64,000 nucleotides of DNA, taken from the NCBI GenBank assembly GCA_019636175.1, contig JAHBYC010000005.1:1-64000 (forward strand), read 5' to 3'. Of this stretch, positions 42,135 through 51,506 are shown piece after piece. The DNA comes from Caulobacter sp. Lineage in GTDB: Bacteria > Pseudomonadota > Alphaproteobacteria > Caulobacterales > Caulobacteraceae. The position numbers and the translations under genes were made by a program. Each line of letters opens with the position of its first letter. Position 1 is the stretch's first letter. The notes beneath the pieces are model-generated. The model made no database searches. It worked only from the letters and a program-made list of their open reading frames with translations, and was not told where the DNA came from.

Positions 42135-43150
42135 TGCGTCAGCCTTCGTCCGTCGTCGTCATCAACGACACCCGCACCGACCTGCATCACGGTTGCTGGC
42201 GGGTGATGCGAACCCTTGAGGCCCAGCTGCAGCGGGTCGGGCTGGAGGTCATCGTCCGGGCGCCGGCCCATACAGACTGGCGCCAGGATCCGGTCATTTT
42301 GGGGGCGCTGGACCGGGCGGCCCTGGTGGTGGTCAATGGCGAGGGCACCCTGCATCACGACCGTCCGGCCGGAGCGGCGCTGCTGGCCGCCGGGGCGGCG
42401 GCGCGGGAACGGTCGATCCCGGCGGCCCTGATCAACGCCTCCTGGGACGCCAACGGCCCCGCCTTCAGCGAGGCCCTTAAGGATTTTGCCCTGGTCAGCG
42501 CCCGTGAACGACGGTCGGCGGACCAGATGCGGGCCGCCGGCGTGGAGGCGAGGGTGGTTCCCGATCTCAGCCTGTTCGAGCCGGTTGCGGCGCCGGCCGT
42601 CCGCCAGGGCGTGGGCTTTACCGACAGCGTGCTGCGCGAGGCCGCGGTGGCGCTGGAACAGGCCCGGCGGCGGCTGGGCGGACGGGCCCTGCCGATCCAT
42701 TTCAACCGGCCTGGACTGGCCGGCGATCTGAAGAACCTGCGCGACGGGGTGGCGCGCCGGGACCTGATCCGCCCGGGGTTCCTGCTGGCCTCGCTGTCAG
42801 CGCGGCTGGCCTGGCGGGGGGCGGAGATGACCCGGGAGCAGGACTATATGGCCGCTGTCGCCGGCCTGGCGCTGATGGTCACCGGCCGTTTCCACGCCGC
42901 CACCTTCGCCCTGGCGGCCGGCACGCCGCTGCTGGCGGTGGATTCCAACACCCACAAGATCGCCGCCACCTTCGAGGACGCCGGGATCGCCGACTGGCGA
43001 CGGGTGGCGCCCGAGCGGCTGGACGCGCAGCTGCTGGACCGCGCGGCGCGGTGGGAACCGGAGGAAGCCCGGGCGCTGCAGGACTTCCTGGCCAATGGCC
43101 GCAGTCAGACATTGGCCCTGTTCGACGATCTGGCCAGGCTGGCGGCATGA
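42134..43150 (+). CDS. Polysaccharide pyruvyl transferase family protein
   Basis: 338 residues. Features of the CsaB/WcaK-type pyruvyltransferase family: NDTRTDLHHGCWRVMRTLE at the start (HxGC near the substrate), VVNGEGTLHHD, ARERRSADQMRAAGV and VTGRFHAATFALAAGTPLLAVDSNTHKI. These enzymes add a pyruvate ketal from PEP to a sugar, giving a negative charge. The gene overlaps both the EpsG-type gene (1 base) and the next gene (ATGA, 4 bases), so the unit is translationally coupled. Confidence 0.85.
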   Translation: MRQPSSVVVINDTRTDLHHGCWRVMRTLEAQLQRVGLEVIVRAPAHTDWRQDPVILGALDRAALVVVNGEGTLHHDRPAGAALLAAGAAARERSIPAALINASWDANGPAFSEALKDFALVSARERRSADQMRAAGVEARVVPDLSLFEPVAAPAVRQGVGFTDSVLREAAVALEQARRRLGGRALPIHFNRPGLAGDLKNLRDGVARRDLIRPGFLLASLSARLAWRGAEMTREQDYMAAVAGLALMVTGRFHAATFALAAGTPLLAVDSNTHKIAATFEDAGIADWRRVAPERLDAQLLDRAARWEPEEARALQDFLANGRSQTLALFDDLARLAA

Positions 43151-44490
43151 CCGGGGCGCCGGCCGTCGACGATCTCTGGGCGCTGGAGCTGGCCAAGGCC
43201 CGCCACGCGGCGCAGGGCGCGGGAGACGAGGCCGGCGGCGCGGCAGGCGGCTTCTGGCCAGCGGCGCTGCTGGGACTGGCCGCCTGGGCGCGGACGATCC
43301 TGACCACACCCCGCGGCGACCCGCTGCCGGCAAATGCCTCCCTTCTCGCCGCCCTGCATGGCGAGCTGTCCAACCGCACCCGGCATCTGATCGGCCTGCT
43401 GGCGCGGGAGGCGCCGGGAACGCCGATCCTGCTGCTGGGCCGGCCGCAACTGCCGCTCCCGGCCCTTCGCCAGGCCCTGGCCAAGGAAGGTCTGCCAGGC
43501 GCGAGCCTGGTCAGACCCTTCGACCTGGCCGCCGCCCTGGCCGCCGCGCCGGCCATCCTCCGTCGACTGAACGATGGCGCGCGAGCCACAAGGCAGGCCT
43601 CGTGGCGGCCCCCGCCCCGCGAGCTGGCCGCCATCTGTTTTCGGATGATGCTGGGAGAGACCCAGGCGGCCTGGATCCGCCGGACCTTGGGCGTCGGACC
43701 TCGCACGGTCATCTTCGGCCATACCGGCGTCGCCGACAGCCACCTTCTGGAGCGGGCGCTGCAGGCCCGGGGCGCGCGAACCATCCATTGGGTGCACGGC
43801 GTCAGCCTTGGCCTCAACTTTGTCGCCGGATCGGATCTGGGCCTGTTTCAGTGCGGGGCCGACGCGCGATGGCATCAGGCGCTGGGCGGCTATGGCCTTG
43901 CCGCCGCGCTCCCCCTTCCGGCCCCGGACCAGGCGACGGGCGGCGAGGGCTGGCTGCTGCTGTCCAATCTGGTTCATCCAATGAACCCGCGGTTTCGTCG
44001 CGATGGCGTCGCTGGCGAGGCGGCGCTGCTGGAGCAGGTCGCGGCCGCGGCGGCGATCGCCGGCCAGACCCGGCTGGTGTGGAAGCCGCATCCCATCCTG
44101 CGCACCCTTCCCGCCGAGGTCCGGGACGCCATCGAGGCCCGCGCCGCCGCCCTCGGCTTCTCGCGCTGGCCGCATCAGGGCGGCGACCTCGCCCGGGCGA
44201 AGGACTTCCAGCTGGTGCTCAGCACCCCCTCCACCGTGGCCATCGACATGCTGCGACTGGGCGGGCTGCCGCTGATCGTCGGCGGCGAGGACCTCGACCC
44301 GATGAGCGCCATCGCCCAGTTCCCGCTGCGCGCCGGGACCATCGAGGAGATCGCCGCCGCCGCCCGCCGCCTGTCAGACCCCGCCGAGCGATCAGACCTG
44401 TTCGCGCAGGCCTGGGCCGCCGTGGCGCCGGCCGCGCCGCCGACCCTGGCCGACATCCTCGGTCTGGCCGCGCGGGCGGCTGACGGCTAG
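43147..44490 (+). CDS. Unassigned GT-B-like protein of the EPS locus
   Basis: 447 residues, starts with ATG overlapping the pyruvyltransferase stop. I do not recognise a named family. The C-terminal part shows LVWKPHPILRTLP, then QLVLSTPSTVAIDMLRLGGLPLIVGG: an HP motif followed by an S/T-P-S motif, which in polysialyltransferase/CDP-glycerol transferase and KpsC/KpsS-like GT-B enzymes binds CMP/CDP donors. The N-terminal 150 residues have no visible motif. It is likely a nucleotide-sugar or glycerol-phosphate transferase. A GC-rich Ala/Arg codon pattern is like its neighbours. Confidence 0.6.
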   Translation: MTGAPAVDDLWALELAKARHAAQGAGDEAGGAAGGFWPAALLGLAAWARTILTTPRGDPLPANASLLAALHGELSNRTRHLIGLLAREAPGTPILLLGRPQLPLPALRQALAKEGLPGASLVRPFDLAAALAAAPAILRRLNDGARATRQASWRPPPRELAAICFRMMLGETQAAWIRRTLGVGPRTVIFGHTGVADSHLLERALQARGARTIHWVHGVSLGLNFVAGSDLGLFQCGADARWHQALGGYGLAAALPLPAPDQATGGEGWLLLSNLVHPMNPRFRRDGVAGEAALLEQVAAAAAIAGQTRLVWKPHPILRTLPAEVRDAIEARAAALGFSRWPHQGGDLARAKDFQLVLSTPSTVAIDMLRLGGLPLIVGGEDLDPMSAIAQFPLRAGTIEEIAAAARRLSDPAERSDLFAQAWAAVAPAAPPTLADILGLAARAADG

Positions 44491-44499
44491 GAGGGGGCG

Positions 44500-45651
44500 A
44501 TGGTGGAAATCCGACGGTCCCTGAGATTCGAGGCGCTGGACAGCTGGCGGGGCCTCTGCGCCCTGTGGGTGGTGCTCTACCACTTCCGGGCCTTGTCCCA
44601 CGTCTATGACTGGACTTGGGTGCGGACTGGCGACATCGCCGTCGACTTCTTCTTCGTGCTCAGCGGCTTTGTCATCACCCACGCCTATGGCGAGGCCCTG
44701 ATCGAGAGCGCAGACCGGGTGCGGTTTCTGATCCGTCGCTTTGGCCGGCTCTATCCGCTGCACATCGCCACCCTGGCCGTGGTCCTGATGATGGAACTGG
44801 GTCGCTGGGGCGCCGGTCATGTCCTGGGCCATCCCGTCGGGCCGCCGACCTTCTCGGGCGACACCGATCTGGCGGCCCTGCCAGCCAATGTCGTGCTGGT
44901 CCATGCCTGGGGCCTGTTCCGCGATTTCACCTGGAACATCCCCAGCTGGAGCATCAGCGTCGAATGGGCGCTGTGCCTGGTCTATGTGCTGCTGTCGTTC
45001 GGGCGTCGGCCGCTGTTGGCGGCCCTGGTGCTGGCGGTAATCGGCTTTGGCCTGACCCTGTGGCTGGGAACGGTCCTGACCGAGGGCCAGTCGGCGCTGA
45101 TCCGGGGGCTCTACGGTTTCTTCCTTGGCGTGCTGGCCTACAGGCTGTTCGCCGCCTTGCATGAGCGGGCGCTGACGCTGCCCGGTTGGCTGGAGTGGCT
45201 GGCGCCGTTGCTGCTGGTGTTCACCGTGCTGTTCAAGCGCTGGCACCTGCCGGTCATCCCGCCGCTGCTGTTCGCCGCCATGGTGCTGATCTTCGCGGCC
45301 CAGGCGGGACCGATCTCACGGCTGATGCGCCACCGGGTCCTGACCTATCTGGGCGAAATCTCCTATTCCATCTACCTGGTCCACTATGTGCTGGTGCTGG
45401 CCATCTTCGGCGGCGGCGTGGCGCTGGGGGCGGTGGTGGGTTTCGACGCCATCGTCGAGCGCGGTCCCTTCAACGCCCAGCTGATCAACATGCCGGGGCC
45501 CTGGGTCGGCGATCTCGCCGCCGCGGCCTTCCTGCTGCTGACGATCGGCGTGGCCAGCCTGACCTACCGCTGGATCGAGAACCCGGGGCGTCGCTGGTTC
45601 AACCAGTGGTCCAACAAGGTCGCGCCCAAGCCGCAGCCGGCCCTCGGTTAG
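44500..45651 (+). CDS. Acyltransferase 3 family membrane protein
   Basis: 383 residues, about ten helices. FEALDSWRGLCALWVVLYHFRALS carries the conserved His; FFFVLSGFVITHAYGEAL is the second motif. Expected to O-acylate a sugar in the polymer, as for the acyltransferase at 37245. It starts 9 bases after the unassigned GT-B gene (GGAGGGGGCG before ATG) and ends 6 bases from the convergent cysNC gene. Last member of the 41085-45651 unit. Confidence 0.88.
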   Translation: MVEIRRSLRFEALDSWRGLCALWVVLYHFRALSHVYDWTWVRTGDIAVDFFFVLSGFVITHAYGEALIESADRVRFLIRRFGRLYPLHIATLAVVLMMELGRWGAGHVLGHPVGPPTFSGDTDLAALPANVVLVHAWGLFRDFTWNIPSWSISVEWALCLVYVLLSFGRRPLLAALVLAVIGFGLTLWLGTVLTEGQSALIRGLYGFFLGVLAYRLFAALHERALTLPGWLEWLAPLLLVFTVLFKRWHLPVIPPLLFAAMVLIFAAQAGPISRLMRHRVLTYLGEISYSIYLVHYVLVLAIFGGGVALGAVVGFDAIVERGPFNAQLINMPGPWVGDLAAAAFLLLTIGVASLTYRWIENPGRRWFNQWSNKVAPKPQPALG

Positions 45652-45657
45652 GGCCGG

Positions 45658-47550
45658 CTATTCCGCCTCGTCCAGCCAGGCGACGATCCGCTCCGCCGCC
45701 TCGACGGCCGACAGGCTGGTGGTGTCGACGGTGATCTCGGCCAGTTCCGGCGGTTCATAGGGACTGTCGACCCCGGTGAAGTTCTTCAGCTCGCCGGCCC
45801 GGGCCTTGGCGTAGAGACCCTTCACGTCGCGCCGCTCGGCCTCCTCGATCGGGGTCGAGACGAAGACCTCGATGAACTCGCCATCCTGCATCATTTCCCG
45901 CGCCATCCGGCGCTCGGCCCGGAACGGGCTGATGAAGGCGGTCAACACGATCAGACCCGCATCGACCATCAGCCTGGCCACCTCGGCGACCCGGCGGATG
46001 TTCTCGACCCGGTCCTCCTCGGTGAACCCCAGATCACGGTTCAGGCCATGGCGGACGTTGTCGCCGTCCAGCAGATAGGTGTGGCGGCCGGCGGCGTGCA
46101 GACGCTTCTCGACCAGGTTGGCGATGGTCGACTTGCCGGCCCCGGACAGGCCGGTGAACCAGACGACGCGGCCCTTCTGGCCCTTCTGCGCGGCCCGGGC
46201 GGCCTTGTCGATGTCGGTCGATTGCCAGTGGATGTTGTCGGCGCGGCGCAGGGCAAAATGCAGCATCCCGGCCCCGACGGTGCGGTTGCTCATCCGGTCG
46301 ATCAGGATGAAGCCGCCGAGGTCGCGATTGTCGGCATAGGCCTCGAAGGGGATCGGCCGGGCCAGGCTGAGATTGCACACCCCGATCTCGTTGAGATCCA
46401 GCCGCTTGGCGGCGGTATGTTCCAGGGTGTTCACATTGACCCGGTACTTGGGCTCGGTGATCGTCGCCGTCACCGTCTGGGTCCCGATCTTCATCAGATA
46501 GGGCCGGCCGGGCAGCATCGGCTCGTCGTCCATCCACACCAGGGTGGATTCGAACTGGTCGGCGACGGCCGGCGGGTCGTCGGCGGCGGCGATGATGTCG
46601 CCGCGCGAGATGTCGATCTCGTCGGTCAGGGTCAGGGTGACCGACTGGCCGGCCACGGCCTGATCAAGATCCCGAGGCTGGACCACGATGCGGGCGACCC
46701 GGCTCTCACGCCCGGATGGAACGACGCGCACCCGGTCCCCGGGCTTGATCGACCCGGAGGAAATCTGGCCGGCGAAGCCCCGGAAATCCAGGTTGGGCCG
46801 ATTGACCCACTGCACCGGCATGCGGAACGGCCCCGCCGCCAGTTCGTCGCCGACGGGAACCTCCTCCAGCCAGTGCATGAGCGGCGGGCCGTCGTACCAG
46901 GGCGCCTTGTCGCTGTGCTCGGTGATGTTTTCGCCCTTCAGGGCGCTCATCGGGATGGCGGTGAATCCGGTCAGGCCGATCTTGGCGGCGAACTGGCGAT
47001 AGGTCTCGACGATCTCGTCGAAACGCTCCCGCGACCAGTCGACCAGATCCATCTTGTTGATGGCCAGCACGATGTTTCGAATGCCCAGCAGGCTGACCAG
47101 ATAGCTGTGCCGGCGGGTCTGGGTCAGCACCCCGCGCCGGGCGTCGATCAGGATCACCGCGGCGTCGGCGGTCGAGGCGCCGGTGACCATGTTGCGGGTG
47201 TATTGTTCGTGGCCGGGCGTGTCGGCGACGATGAACTTGCGGCTTTCGGTGGAGAAGAAGCGATAGGCGACATCGATGGTGATGCCCTGTTCCCGCTCCG
47301 CCGCCAGCCCATCGACCAGCAGGGCGAAGTCGATCTCGCCGCCCTGGGTGCCGACCTTTTTCGAGTCGGCCTCGAGGGCCGCCATCTGGTCCTCGAAGAT
47401 CATCTTGGAATCGTAGAGCAGCCGCCCGATCAGGGTCGACTTGCCGTCATCGACACTGCCGCAGGTGATGAACCGCAGCAGGGTCTTGTGGTGATGGGCC
47501 TCAAGGTAGGCGTCGATGTCCTCGGCGATCAGGTCGGAGACGTGGGCCAT
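45658..47550 (-). CDS. cysNC: Bifunctional sulfate adenylyltransferase subunit 1/APS kinase (CysN-CysC)
   Basis: 630 residues. CysN (1-about 440): GTPase motifs GSVDDGKST (31-39), [16 protein letters not shown], then elongation-factor-like beta barrels. CysC (about 455-630): P-loop [35 protein letters not shown]. The fusion turns ATP and sulfate into PAPS with CysD. PAPS supplies sulfate reduction or sulfotransferases. cysD is just upstream on the same strand, separated by a dispersed inverted repeat. Confidence 0.95.
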   Translation of the reverse strand: MAHVSDLIAEDIDAYLEAHHHKTLLRFITCGSVDDGKSTLIGRLLYDSKMIFEDQMAALEADSKKVGTQGGEIDFALLVDGLAAEREQGITIDVAYRFFSTESRKFIVADTPGHEQYTRNMVTGASTADAAVILIDARRGVLTQTRRHSYLVSLLGIRNIVLAINKMDLVDWSRERFDEIVETYRQFAAKIGLTGFTAIPMSALKGENITEHSDKAPWYDGPPLMHWLEEVPVGDELAAGPFRMPVQWVNRPNLDFRGFAGQISSGSIKPGDRVRVVPSGRESRVARIVVQPRDLDQAVAGQSVTLTLTDEIDISRGDIIAAADDPPAVADQFESTLVWMDDEPMLPGRPYLMKIGTQTVTATITEPKYRVNVNTLEHTAAKRLDLNEIGVCNLSLARPIPFEAYADNRDLGGFILIDRMSNRTVGAGMLHFALRRADNIHWQSTDIDKAARAAQKGQKGRVVWFTGLSGAGKSTIANLVEKRLHAAGRHTYLLDGDNVRHGLNRDLGFTEEDRVENIRRVAEVARLMVDAGLIVLTAFISPFRAERRMAREMMQDGEFIEVFVSTPIEEAERRDVKGLYAKARAGELKNFTGVDSPYEPPELAEITVDTTSLSAVEAAERIVAWLDEAE

Positions 47551-47561
47551 GCCTCTAAGCT

Positions 47562-47671
47562 CCGCTCTTCCCGGCGCAGGCCGGGACCCAGCCGCCTGGG
47601 CGGAGGTGTTTCAGAACGCGCTTCAGATACGGTGCGTGAACCTGGATCCCGGCCTTCGCCGGGACGAGCGG
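47562..47671. repeat. Dispersed inverted repeat, copy 1 (inside the cysD-cysNC operon)
   Basis: Left arm: CCGCTCTTCCCGGCGCAGG, then CCGGGACCCAG. Right arm 47642-47671: CTGGATCCCGGCCTTCGCC, then GGGACGAGCGG. The arms are inverted and each holds its own CCCGGC..GCCGGG hairpin. Same element at 61138-61262. Confidence 0.8.
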
Positions 47672-47685
47672 GAGGGCGCGCATCA

Positions 47686-48648
47686 TCAGAAATAGCCCTC
47701 CTGCTTCTTCTTCTCCATCGAGGCGGCCTGGTCGTGGTCGATCATCCGGCCCTGGCGCTCCGAGGTGGTGGTCAGCAGCATCTCCTGGATGATTTGCGGC
47801 AGGGTCGCCGCGGTGCTCTCGACCGCCCCGGTAAGGGGGTAGCAGCCCAGGGTGCGGAAGCGGACCGACTTCATCATCGGAACCTCGCCCTCGCGCAGGG
47901 GCATGCGGTCGTCATCGACCATGATCAGGGTCCCGTCACGCTCGACCACCGGTCGGACATCGGAGAAGTAGAGCGGCACGATGGGGATGTTTTCCAGGTG
48001 GATGTATTGCCAGATATCCAGCTCGGTCCAGTTGGAGATCGGGAACACCCGGATGGTCTCATCAGGCTTCTTGCGGGCGTTGTAGAGCTTCCACAGCTCC
48101 GGCCGCTGGTTCTTGGGGTCCCAGCGGTGGCCGGCCGAGCGGAAGGAGAAGACCCGCTCCTTGGCCCGGCTCTTTTCCTCGTCGCGCCGGGCGCCGCCGA
48201 AGGCCGCGTCGAAGCCGTGCTTGTCCAGCGCCTGCTTGAGGCCCTCGGTCTTCCACAGATCGGTGTGGGTGGCGCTGCCGTGGTCGAAGGGGTTGATGCC
48301 GGCGGCTTCGGCCTCCGGGTTCCGGTGCACCAGCAGGTCAAAGCCCAGTTCCCGGGCCATCCGCTCGCGCATCTCGTACATGGCCCGGAACTTCCAGGTG
48401 GTGTCGACGTGCAGCAGCGGGAAGGGCGGTTTGGAGGGGTAGAAGGCCTTGGCCGCCAGATGCAGCATCACGGCGCTGTCCTTGCCGATCGAATAGAGCA
48501 TCACCGGCCGGGTCGCCTCGGCGACCACCTCGCGCATGATGTGGATGCTCTCGGCCTCCAGACGCTGCAGATGGGTTAGGCGTTCGGGGGTCAAGGACGG
48601 CGCTCCGACGGGGTCTGTGAGGGATGACGCGGGCGCGGATAGGGCCAC
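47686..48648 (-). CDS. cysD: Sulfate adenylyltransferase subunit 2 (CysD)
   Basis: 320 residues, ATP-pyrophosphatase fold. The PP motif [10 protein letters not shown] is at about 53-62; the body ([44 protein letters not shown]) is almost invariant in CysD. It forms APS from ATP and sulfate with the CysN part. The apparent start is GTG 48648; the conserved core begins at about residue 19 ([23 protein letters not shown]), so TTG 48594 is an alternative. First gene of cysD-cysNC. Confidence 0.95.
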   Translation of the reverse strand: MALSAPASSLTDPVGAPSLTPERLTHLQRLEAESIHIMREVVAEATRPVMLYSIGKDSAVMLHLAAKAFYPSKPPFPLLHVDTTWKFRAMYEMRERMARELGFDLLVHRNPEAEAAGINPFDHGSATHTDLWKTEGLKQALDKHGFDAAFGGARRDEEKSRAKERVFSFRSAGHRWDPKNQRPELWKLYNARKKPDETIRVFPISNWTELDIWQYIHLENIPIVPLYFSDVRPVVERDGTLIMVDDDRMPLREGEVPMMKSVRFRTLGCYPLTGAVESTAATLPQIIQEMLLTTTSERQGRMIDHDQAASMEKKKQEGYF

Positions 48649-48745
48649 AGTTTTTCTGATCCTGTCGAGGGCCGTTCCGGCGGCTGCCGAAGGGCCCGTT
48701 GGCCTGCGGACTTAGGGTTTGGCGGGGACCGGCGCAACGCAACGA

Positions 48746-49891
48746 TCATGATGACGCTTTCAGACAAGCTTCATCCAGAGCCTGGATGGCGCCGACCAGA
48801 TGATACAGGCTGCTGGCCGGCGAGGGCTCATCGCGGAAGCTCCCGTCGGCCTCCATATGCTCATGCCACAGACCCCGGCGCGGCACGTCCAGATAGGCCA
48901 GCAGGCTTTCGGCGCCGGCCCTGGCGATCGGCCAGCCCTGGTCCGGGTCGATCATCGCCAGCAGGGCGCCGGCGCGGGTGCGTTCGGTCTGCGGCCAGAG
49001 ACGGGCGGTGCGGTCCAGCGCCGACAGGCCCTGGTCCAGGCTGGCCATGGCCACGCCCCTGACGGTGTCGACGCCTGTCGTTTCGGCCAGGGTAATCAGC
49101 GCTCGGGCCGCCTGACGCGAGGCGGCGTTGTCGGCCAGGGCGGCGTGGCGCAGCAGCAGAAAGCCCCATTCAAACTGATGGCCGGGCTCGACCTCGGCCT
49201 CCGGGATCGGGGTCCAGTCCAGGTCGAACAGTTCGGGCAGGGCGCCGCTGGCTGACTGGACCAGGCGGTCGCGGGCCAGCCTTGCGATGCGGTTCGACAG
49301 ATCGGTCCAGGCCGGGTCGTCGCCGGCCTCCCGCCAAGCCAGCACCGCCTCGAACAGATGCATCAGGGGGTTGGCCCGCAGCGGCGCGGTGCGCCCGCCG
49401 TCGTCATGCACGCCGCCGTCCGGCCGGCCGAGCAGGGCCGCCTGGGCGACGCGGGCGCGTTCCGCCAGGCTTTCGAGGCCGTGACCCGGCCCCATCGCCT
49501 GGCGCGCGGCGGACAGGGCCAGCAGGCCGAACGCCTGTTCATAGGGCTGGGCGCTGTCGTCGACCGGCGCGCCCGCCTCGTTGACGGAGAAGCGGAACAG
49601 GCCGTCAGGTCTTGTCAGGGCCCCGAGCAGGGGTTTCAGGCCGTGGCCGACCACATCCCGCCAGGGACCGCGCCAGCCCATCCGCCCGGCCTGGGCGAAG
49701 ACATAGACCTGCCGCGCCACCACCCGGGTCCGCCGGGGGGCCGCGACCGGCTCTCCGGCCAGGGTCAGCTTTTCGAAGAAGCCGCCGTGAACATGGTCCG
49801 CCCCCTCCGCCCACCACAGGGGCAGGGCGTCATCGAACAGCCAGCCCTTCAGCTGGTCGCGAAGCGCGAGGATGTCTGCGGGCGCGGTCAC
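48746..49891 (-). CDS. AGE-family sugar epimerase/isomerase
   Basis: 381 residues, (alpha/alpha)6 barrel of the N-acylglucosamine 2-epimerase family. Conserved blocks: HGGFFEKLT, RRTRVVARQVYVFAQAGRMGW, NPLMHLFEAVLAW, EPGHQFEWGFLLLRHA (catalytic His region) and LWHEHMEADGSF. Family members interconvert mannose/fructose, cellobiose or GlcNAc/ManNAc; closest in style to mannose isomerase-type proteins. GTG 49891 is the probable start. It lies upstream of cysD but is not clearly coupled. Divergent from the P450 gene. Confidence 0.83.
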   Translation of the reverse strand: MTAPADILALRDQLKGWLFDDALPLWWAEGADHVHGGFFEKLTLAGEPVAAPRRTRVVARQVYVFAQAGRMGWRGPWRDVVGHGLKPLLGALTRPDGLFRFSVNEAGAPVDDSAQPYEQAFGLLALSAARQAMGPGHGLESLAERARVAQAALLGRPDGGVHDDGGRTAPLRANPLMHLFEAVLAWREAGDDPAWTDLSNRIARLARDRLVQSASGALPELFDLDWTPIPEAEVEPGHQFEWGFLLLRHAALADNAASRQAARALITLAETTGVDTVRGVAMASLDQGLSALDRTARLWPQTERTRAGALLAMIDPDQGWPIARAGAESLLAYLDVPRRGLWHEHMEADGSFRDEPSPASSLYHLVGAIQALDEACLKASS

Positions 49892-49934
49892 GACCCGTCT
49901 TAGGCCGGGGCGGCGGCGCGCTCAACACGGGCCG

Positions 49935-49948
49935 TTGATCCAGATCAA
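49935..49948. promoter_or_regulatory. Perfect FNR/FixK-type box
   Basis: TTGATCCAGATCAA fits TTGAT-N4-ATCAA exactly, a 14-base palindrome. It lies 92 bases before the P450 start and 44 bases before the AGE epimerase start, so CRP/FNR-family regulators (FNR, FixK, Anr) may control one or both. Confidence 0.65.
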
Positions 49949-50039
49949 TACTGCATGGGCCGGGGCGGATATCACTTGGTCGCCGCAACGTCAGGCGCGC
50001 AGGCTTCGGGTCCAGATCGCCCCGCGACGGAGAGCCTCC

Positions 50040-51317
50040 ATGACCGCCATCCCCGACGAGATCGCCCGCACCATCATCGATCCCTTCGCCTATGCCGACG
50101 GCGATCGGGTGGATGAGGCCTTCACCTGGCTGCGCCGCGAGGCGCCGCTGGCCCAGGCCCGGATCGAGGGCTTCGATCCCTTCTGGGTGGTCACCCGCCA
50201 TGCCGACATCAAGGAGGTCGAGCGGCAGAACGACCTGTTCCACAACGGCGATCGCTCGACCGTGCTGACCACCATCGAAGGCGACCGCATGGTGCGGGAG
50301 ATGATGGGCGGTTCGCCGCATCTGGTCCGCGCCCTGGTGCAGATGGACGCTCCCGACCACCTTCCCTACCGCCGCCTGACCCAGGGCGCCTTCCTGCCCC
50401 AGAACCTGCGGCGTCTTGAGGGGCGCATCCGCGAGATCGCCCGGGGGTTCATCGACCGAATGGCCCAGCAGGGCGGAACCTGCGATTTCGCCCGCGACGT
50501 GGCCTTCCTGTACCCGCTGCATGTGGTCATGGAACTGATCGGCGTGCCCGAGAGCGACGAGCCGCGGATGCTCAAGCTGACGCAGGAGCTGTTCGGCAGC
50601 GCCGATCCGGAACTGAGCCGCACCGGCGGTCGCGCGGTCAGCGACCGGGAAGGGGTCGACAGCATCCAGTCGGTGGTCATGGACTTCATGACCTACTTCA
50701 ACGCCATGACCGAGGACCGGCGGGCCAATCCCCGCGAGGATCTGGCCAGCCTGATCGCCAATGGCGCGGTGAACGGCCAGCCGCTGGGCCATCTGGAGGC
50801 CATGAGCTACTACATCATCGCCGCCACCGCGGGCCATGACACCACCTCCTCGACCACCGCCGGCGCCCTCTGGGCCCTCGCCGAACGGCCCGATCAATAC
50901 GCCCGGCTCCAGGCCGACCCCTCGCTGATCGGCGGACTGATCGAGGAGTCGATCCGCTGGGTCACCCCGGTGAAGCACTTCATGCGCACCGCCACGGACG
51001 ACGCCGAACTGGCGGGGGTCAGGATCGCCAAGGGCGACTGGATGATGCTGTCCTACCCGTCCGGCAATCGCGACGAGGCGGTGTTCGAGGACCCGTTCGA
51101 GTTCCGCATCGACCGCTCGCCCAACAAGCACATCGCCTTCGGCTACGGCGCCCACGTCTGCCTTGGCCAGCATCTGGCGCGGCTGGAGATGCGGATTCTG
51201 TGGGAAGAGCTGCTGCAACGGGTCGCCAGTATCGAACTGGACGGCGAGCCAAAGCGCATGGCGGCGGCCTTCGTCTGCGGGCCCAAGTCGGTGCCCATTC
51301 GCTTCAAGCTGCATTGA
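50040..51317 (+). CDS. Cytochrome P450
   Basis: 425 residues, bacterial soluble P450. I-helix AGHDTTSS (about 261-268), ExxR in EESIRW, heme-binding FGYGAHVCLGQHLARLE with proximal Cys374. The N-terminal pattern (MDAPDHLPYRRLTQGAF) resembles CYP125/142-type and terpenoid hydroxylases, acting on steroid or terpenoid substrates, but the substrate is unproven. It starts at ATG 50040 (GGAGAGCCTCC before). Rubredoxin and an acyl-CoA dehydrogenase follow in the same unit; a perfect FNR/FixK box lies upstream. Confidence 0.92.
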   Translation: MTAIPDEIARTIIDPFAYADGDRVDEAFTWLRREAPLAQARIEGFDPFWVVTRHADIKEVERQNDLFHNGDRSTVLTTIEGDRMVREMMGGSPHLVRALVQMDAPDHLPYRRLTQGAFLPQNLRRLEGRIREIARGFIDRMAQQGGTCDFARDVAFLYPLHVVMELIGVPESDEPRMLKLTQELFGSADPELSRTGGRAVSDREGVDSIQSVVMDFMTYFNAMTEDRRANPREDLASLIANGAVNGQPLGHLEAMSYYIIAATAGHDTTSSTTAGALWALAERPDQYARLQADPSLIGGLIEESIRWVTPVKHFMRTATDDAELAGVRIAKGDWMMLSYPSGNRDEAVFEDPFEFRIDRSPNKHIAFGYGAHVCLGQHLARLEMRILWEELLQRVASIELDGEPKRMAAAFVCGPKSVPIRFKLH

Positions 51318-51326
51318 GGGCCGGCG

Positions 51327-51503
51327 ATGAGCGCGCCCTACCTCACCTGGCAGTGCCGGACCTGCGGCTACATCTATGACGAGGCGGCGGGCGATCCATC
51401 CGAGGGGCTGGCGCCCGGAACCCGCTGGTCCGATCTGCCGGACGACTGGGTCTGCCCCCTGTGCGGCACTGCCAAGGCCGACTTTGACATGATCGAGCTC
51501 TAG
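51327..51503 (+). CDS. Rubredoxin
   Basis: 58 residues: CRTCGY near the start (Cys10, Cys13), WVCPLCG near the end (Cys43, Cys46), and the conserved aromatic/Asp residues of the rubredoxin fold ([18 protein letters not shown]). It binds a single iron in an FeS4 site and carries one electron. The gene starts 9 bases after the P450 stop and ends 3 bases before the acyl-CoA dehydrogenase, so it is probably the electron donor for one of them, most likely the P450; P450s usually use ferredoxins, so this is notable. No reductase is seen here. Confidence 0.93.
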   Translation: MSAPYLTWQCRTCGYIYDEAAGDPSEGLAPGTRWSDLPDDWVCPLCGTAKADFDMIEL

Positions 51504-51506
51504 GCC

